Shown: positions 28,623-31,397 of the stretch, piece after piece
Numbering within the stretch: the stretch's first letter is position 1
How the letters are laid out: every line of letters begins with the position of its first letter
NCBI GenBank assembly: GCA_023395465.1
Contig: JAEWZE010000214.1
Coordinates: forward strand, 1-31,397
Reading direction: 5' to 3'
DNA: 31,397 nt
DNA from: Pseudomonadota bacterium
GTDB taxonomy: Bacteria; Pseudomonadota; Gammaproteobacteria; Xanthomonadales; Xanthomonadaceae
The notes under the pieces: model-generated
Database searches by the model: none
Seen by the model: only the letters and a program-made list of their open reading frames with translations
What the model was told of the DNA's origin: nothing
Translations under genes and position numbers: made by a program

Positions 28623-29050
28623 GCGCGCGCGCGGACTATCGCCACTTCCTGTCCATCGCCACCCGCTGGAAGGACAACGACGTCTACGGCCACGTCAACA
28701 ACGTCGAGTACTACAGCTACTTCGACACGGTGATCAACACGTACCTGATCACCGAAGGCGGGCTCGACATCCACCGCGGCGGCGCGATCGGGCTGTGCGC
28801 CGAATCGCACTGCCGCTTCCTGCGCGAGATCGCCTTCCCCGGCAGCGTCGACGTCGGGCTGCGGGTGGAGAAGCTCGGCACCAGCAGCGTGCGCTACGGC
28901 ATCGGCCTGTTCCGCGCGGGCGAGGAAGCGCCGGCGGCGGAAGGCTGGTTCGTGCATGTCTTCGTCGACCGCGACAGCCGGCGCAGCACGCCGATCCCCG
29001 AACGCATCCGCGCCGCGCTGCAGCCGCTGCTGGTGGAGCCCGCACCGTGA
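28619..29050 (+). CDS. YbgC/4HBT-type hotdog acyl-CoA thioesterase
   Basis: 143 aa, the usual single-hotdog length. The N-terminal motif TRWKDNDVYGHVNNVEYYSYFDTV contains the catalytic D-x2-x-G-H-x-N-N pattern (split here across residues about 15-38). ESHCRFLREIAFPG and the VEKLGTSSVRYGIGLF strands follow. It hydrolyses acyl-CoA thioesters and may release CoA from dead-end intermediates or set product exit. It overlaps both neighbours by 4 bp (ATGA at 28619, GTGA at 29047). Confidence 0.9.
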   Translation: MSARADYRHFLSIATRWKDNDVYGHVNNVEYYSYFDTVINTYLITEGGLDIHRGGAIGLCAESHCRFLREIAFPGSVDVGLRVEKLGTSSVRYGIGLFRAGEEAPAAEGWFVHVFVDRDSRRSTPIPERIRAALQPLLVEPAP

Positions 29051-30180
29051 CCGCGATGCGCGCGGCGGTACTGCGCGCGATGGGCGCACCGGCGCCGTAC
29101 GCGCAGTCCCGGCCGCTGGCCATCGACAGCGTGCGCGTGCTGCCGCCCGGGCCCGGCGAGGTGCTGGTACGCGTGCGCGCGGCGGGCCTGTGCCACTCGG
29201 ACCTGTCGGTGATCGACGGCTCGCGGCCGCGGCCGATGCCGATGCTGCTGGGCCACGAGGCCGCCGGCGAGGTGGTCGAACTGGGCGCCGGCGTCGCCAC
29301 GCTGCGCGTGGGCGACCGCGTGGTGTGTTCGTTCGTGCCGATGTGCGGCCACTGCGGACCCTGCGCGCGCGGCCGCCCGGTGCTGTGCGAACCGGGCGCG
29401 GCGGCCAACGCCCGCGGCAGCCTGCTGGGCGGGGCGATGCGCTTGCGCGACGGCGACGACGCACCGCTGCATCACCACCTGGGCATCTCCGGCTTCGCCG
29501 AGTACGCGGTGCTCTCGGAGCACTCCGCGGTGCGCGTGGATCCGGCGCTGCCGCCGCACATCGCGGCGCTGTTCGGCTGTGCGGTGATGACCGGCGTGGG
29601 CGCGGTGGTGAACACTGCCGGGGTGCGCCCCGGCGAATCGGTGGCGGTGTTCGGACTCGGCGGCGTCGGCCTCTCGGCGCTGCTGGGCGCGGCCGCGTGC
29701 TCGGCGTGGCCGCTGGTCGCGGTGGACGTGGTGCCGGAGAAGCTGGCGCTGGCGCGCGAACTGGGCGCCAGCCACTGCATCGACGCGCGCACGGGCGACG
29801 TCGCGGCGCAGGTGCGCGAGGCCACCGCCGGTGGCGCCGACCATGCCATCGAGACCGCAGGCAACGCGCAGGTGCTGGCCACCGCCTATGCCGCGACCGC
29901 GCGCGGCGGCACCACCGTCACCGTCGGCCTGCCCGCGCCCGATCGCGCCTTCAGCGTGCCGGCGGTGAGCCTGGTGGCCGAGGAGCGGACGGTGAAAGGC
30001 TCGTACATGGGCTCGGCGGTGCCGCAACGCGACATCCCCCGCTACATCGCCCTGCATCGCGCCGGGCGCCTGCCGGTGGACCGGCTGCTCACGCATACGC
30101 TGTCGCTGGACGACATCAACGCCGGCTTCGACCGCCTCGCCCGCGGCGAGGCGATCCGCCAGGTGGTGCTGTTCGACTAG
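29047..30180 (+). CDS. Zinc-dependent alcohol dehydrogenase (class III-like MDR)
   Basis: 377 aa. Catalytic zinc ligands are C49 in GLCHSD and H70-E71 in GHEAAGE. Structural zinc uses C100, C103, C106 and C114. The NAD site is FGLGGVGLSALLG (about 202), with Asp in VAVDVVPEKL favouring NAD. The HHHLGISGFAEYAVLSEHSAVRV block and the GSYMGSAVPQRDIPRYI tail are typical of class III-like alcohol dehydrogenases. GTG 29047 is chosen because it keeps the overlap pattern of the set; ATG 29056 would shorten it by three residues. It probably oxidises a primary alcohol or aldehyde-level group of the substrate or a side product. It is the last gene of the rightward set. Confidence 0.9.
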   Translation: MTAMRAAVLRAMGAPAPYAQSRPLAIDSVRVLPPGPGEVLVRVRAAGLCHSDLSVIDGSRPRPMPMLLGHEAAGEVVELGAGVATLRVGDRVVCSFVPMCGHCGPCARGRPVLCEPGAAANARGSLLGGAMRLRDGDDAPLHHHLGISGFAEYAVLSEHSAVRVDPALPPHIAALFGCAVMTGVGAVVNTAGVRPGESVAVFGLGGVGLSALLGAAACSAWPLVAVDVVPEKLALARELGASHCIDARTGDVAAQVREATAGGADHAIETAGNAQVLATAYAATARGGTTVTVGLPAPDRAFSVPAVSLVAEERTVKGSYMGSAVPQRDIPRYIALHRAGRLPVDRLLTHTLSLDDINAGFDRLARGEAIRQVVLFD

Positions 30181-30297
30181 CGCGATGCGCGCGGCTCGCG
30201 CGCGGGCAGGAAGGCGCCAACGCACGCGCAAGCCGCCGCGCACGGCGCCGCGATCCCGTCCCCGCAGCGCTCCGGCATGCGCCGGCCATCCTGCCGC

Positions 30298-30310
30298 TAC
30301 ACTTTCGGCC
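30298..30310 (+). promoter_or_regulatory. TACACT -10 element next to the yhhQ-like start
   Basis: TACACT at 30298-30303 ends 7 nt before GTG 30311. With the usual 6-8 nt to the transcription start, the mRNA would be leaderless or nearly so, as proposed for the DUF502 gene and the two central promoters. No -35 or Shine-Dalgarno is evident. Confidence 0.4.
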
Positions 30311-31099
30311 GTGGACGCCCCCGCCCCGACCGCCCGCCTGCTCGACGATCGCGCCACGCGGCTGTTCATCGCGCTGGCCGCTTTCTTCTGCGTCAACGCA
30401 GTGCTGGCCGAGTTCATCGGGGTCAAGATCTTCGCGCTCGAGGACACGCTCGGCATCGCGCCGCTGGCCTGGAACCTGTTCGGCCAGAACGGCTCGCTGA
30501 GCTTCACCGCCGGCACCCTGCTGTGGCCGGTGGTGTTCGTCTTCACCGACGTGGTGAACGAATACTTCGGCCGGCGCGGGGTGAAGATGATCTCGTGGAT
30601 CGCGGTGGCGCTGATCGTCTATGGCTTCGTGTTCGCCTTCGTGGCGATCGCGCTCGCACCGGCCGACTGGTGGGTCGGCGCGGCGCGGGCGCAGGGCGTG
30701 CCCGACTACCAGGCGGCGTTCGCGGCCGTGTTCGGCCAGGGGCTGTGGACGATCGCCGGCTCGGTGGTCGCGTTCCTGGTCGGGCAGCTGATCGACGTGC
30801 AGGTGTTCCACCGCATCCGCCGCGCCACCGGCGAGCGCATGGTGTGGCTGCGCGCCACCGGCTCGACCGCGGTCTCGCAGCTGGTCGACAGCTTCGTGGT
30901 GATCTGGATCGCCTTCGTGCTCGGCCCGCAGCAGTGGCCGACCTCGCTGTTCCTGGCGGTGAGCAGCGTCAACTACGCCTGGAAGATGCTGGCGGCGATC
31001 GCGCTGATCCCGCTGCTGTACCTGATGCGGCGCGCGATCGCGGCCTACCTGGGCCCGGCGCGCGCACCCGCCCTGCGCGAGCAGGCCGCCAGCGGCTGA
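30311..31099 (+). CDS. yhhQ: VUT-family queuosine precursor transporter (YhhQ-like)
   Basis: 262 aa with about six membrane segments. The family hallmarks are NAVLAEFIGVKIF in the first segment, LLWPVVFVFTDVVNEYFGRR in the third, SVVAFLVGQLIDVQVFHRIR, and STAVSQLVDSFVVIWIAF. YhhQ imports 7-cyano-7-deazaguanine/preQ0-type precursors for queuosine tRNA modification. The insert after the fourth segment (WWVGAARAQGVPDYQAAF) and the C-terminus are longer than in the 221-aa E. coli protein. The open frame begins at 30185, but the Arg-rich first 42 residues are non-coding in character; GTG 30311 gives the conserved start. The gene is independent of the catabolic island. Confidence 0.9.
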   Translation: MDAPAPTARLLDDRATRLFIALAAFFCVNAVLAEFIGVKIFALEDTLGIAPLAWNLFGQNGSLSFTAGTLLWPVVFVFTDVVNEYFGRRGVKMISWIAVALIVYGFVFAFVAIALAPADWWVGAARAQGVPDYQAAFAAVFGQGLWTIAGSVVAFLVGQLIDVQVFHRIRRATGERMVWLRATGSTAVSQLVDSFVVIWIAFVLGPQQWPTSLFLAVSSVNYAWKMLAAIALIPLLYLMRRAIAAYLGPARAPALREQAASG

Positions 31100-31106
31100 T
31101 CCCCGC

Positions 31107-31137
31107 GGACGGAGGCCACGGACGGAGGCCACGGACG
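31107..31137. repeat. Short tandem repeat, 13-bp unit, 2.4 copies
   Basis: GGACGGAGGCCAC is repeated exactly at 31107-31119 and 31120-31132, followed by a partial copy GGACG (31133-31137). It begins 7 bp after the yhhQ-like stop codon. No function is apparent; it may vary in copy number between strains. Confidence 0.8.
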
Positions 31138-31144
31138 TGCCGGC

Positions 31145-31161
31145 CCAGGCTGCGCGCCTGG
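31145..31161 (+). repeat. Hairpin after the yhhQ-like gene
   Basis: CCAGGC-tgcgc-GCCTGG forms a perfect 6-bp stem 45 bp after the stop codon. It could mark the transcript 3' end, but no T-run follows, so calling it an intrinsic terminator is not justified. The rest of 31162-31242 shows nothing recognisable. Confidence 0.3.
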
Positions 31162-31242
31162 CGCCTTCCGCTCCACCACAGCCGGTCGCGCCTTCCACGC
31201 CGGACAGGTGCCCGGCCCGCCGGCGGCCCACAAGGTGCAACG

Positions 31243-31274
31243 AAAAACGGCCGACCCCGCGAGGGGCCGGCCGT
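31243..31274 (-). terminator. Intrinsic terminator of the leftward gene at the right edge
   Basis: Read leftward, a 12-bp stem (one G-U pair) at 31274-31263 and 31258-31247 encloses a UCGC tetraloop and is followed by five U (complement of 31247-31243). It lies 29 bp after the stop codon at 31303. This is the only textbook Rho-independent terminator seen in the window. Confidence 0.88.
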
Positions 31275-31302
31275 GCCGTTCAAACCGGTCTGCGCGCGCG
31301 GA

Positions 31303-31397
31303 TCAGGCGCGCGAGTCGAGGCGCTGGGCGCTGCGCGCCGGACGCCCGCCGGGCTTGCCGGTGTGCGCATGCGCGTGCGCGCCGCGGTCGGCCGGCT
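31303..31397 (-). CDS. C-terminal 30 codons of a protein with a basic, disordered tail
   Basis: A leftward frame enters at the window edge and ends at TGA 31305-31303. The visible tail is His/Ala/Gly/Arg-rich (AHAHAHTGKPGGRPARSAQ, then RLDSRA). The terminator just downstream supports a real gene end. Such low-complexity basic tails are common on xanthomonad DEAD-box RNA helicases, but the tail alone cannot identify the protein. Confidence 0.6.
   Translation of the reverse strand, partial: PADRGAHAHAHTGKPGGRPARSAQRLDSRA

Overview
The window looks like a chromosomal segment of a high-GC gammaproteobacterium of the Xanthomonadaceae, probably near Lysobacter or Luteimonas. This is inferred from strongly GC-biased third codon positions, the family content (DUF4442 and DUF502 proteins, a large TonB-dependent receptor, a membrane Ser/Thr kinase with a sulfatase-modifying-factor-like tail) and several promoters whose -10-like box lies 6-7 nt from the start codon. 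No tRNA, rRNA, IS element, integrase or CRISPR array was seen.

Left part (1-8505): mostly separate housekeeping or accessory genes. A truncated membrane-protein gene at the left edge is preceded by a textbook promoter whose -35 and -10 boxes sit inside two spaced palindromes. Then come a YcaQ/AlkX-type DNA glycosylase, a CnoX-type thioredoxin with TPR-like tail, a DUF3667 zinc-ribbon membrane protein, a DUF4442 hotdog protein, an unrecognised Cys-containing envelope protein, a membrane Ser/Thr kinase and a DUF502 membrane protein.

Central part (8663-30180): a catabolic island of about 21.5 kb, built as two divergent gene sets leaving one 184-bp AT-richer control region at 22288-22471. Leftward set: ComB-family protein, ACAD10/11-type kinase, bifunctional hydratase/3-hydroxyacyl-CoA dehydrogenase, thiolase, 609-aa acyl-CoA dehydrogenase, two SDRs, a PimC/PimD-like acyl-CoA dehydrogenase pair, then a TonB-dependent receptor. 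Rightward set: ACAD11-type acyl-CoA dehydrogenase, IclR regulator, zinc-free MDR oxidoreductase, acyl-CoA synthetase, polytopic permease, hotdog thioesterase, zinc alcohol dehydrogenase. Most neighbours overlap by 1-4 bases or lie within 50 bp.

Together these genes form a plausible complete route: outer-membrane uptake, inner-membrane transport, CoA activation, alcohol/ketone oxidation, removal of a hydroxyl group by phosphorylation and elimination (the ACAD10/11 or Lva chemistry), then beta-oxidation to acetyl-CoA. The substrate is unknown; a hydroxylated, possibly branched or cyclic carboxylic acid or a lactone fits best. The most novel element is a ComB (2-phosphosulfolactate phosphatase) homologue translationally coupled to the acyl-CoA kinase, under mirror-image promoters that carry paired IclR-like boxes.

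Right end (30181-31397): a YhhQ-type queuosine-precursor transporter, a short tandem repeat, a clear intrinsic terminator for a leftward gene, and the last 30 codons of that gene at the window edge.
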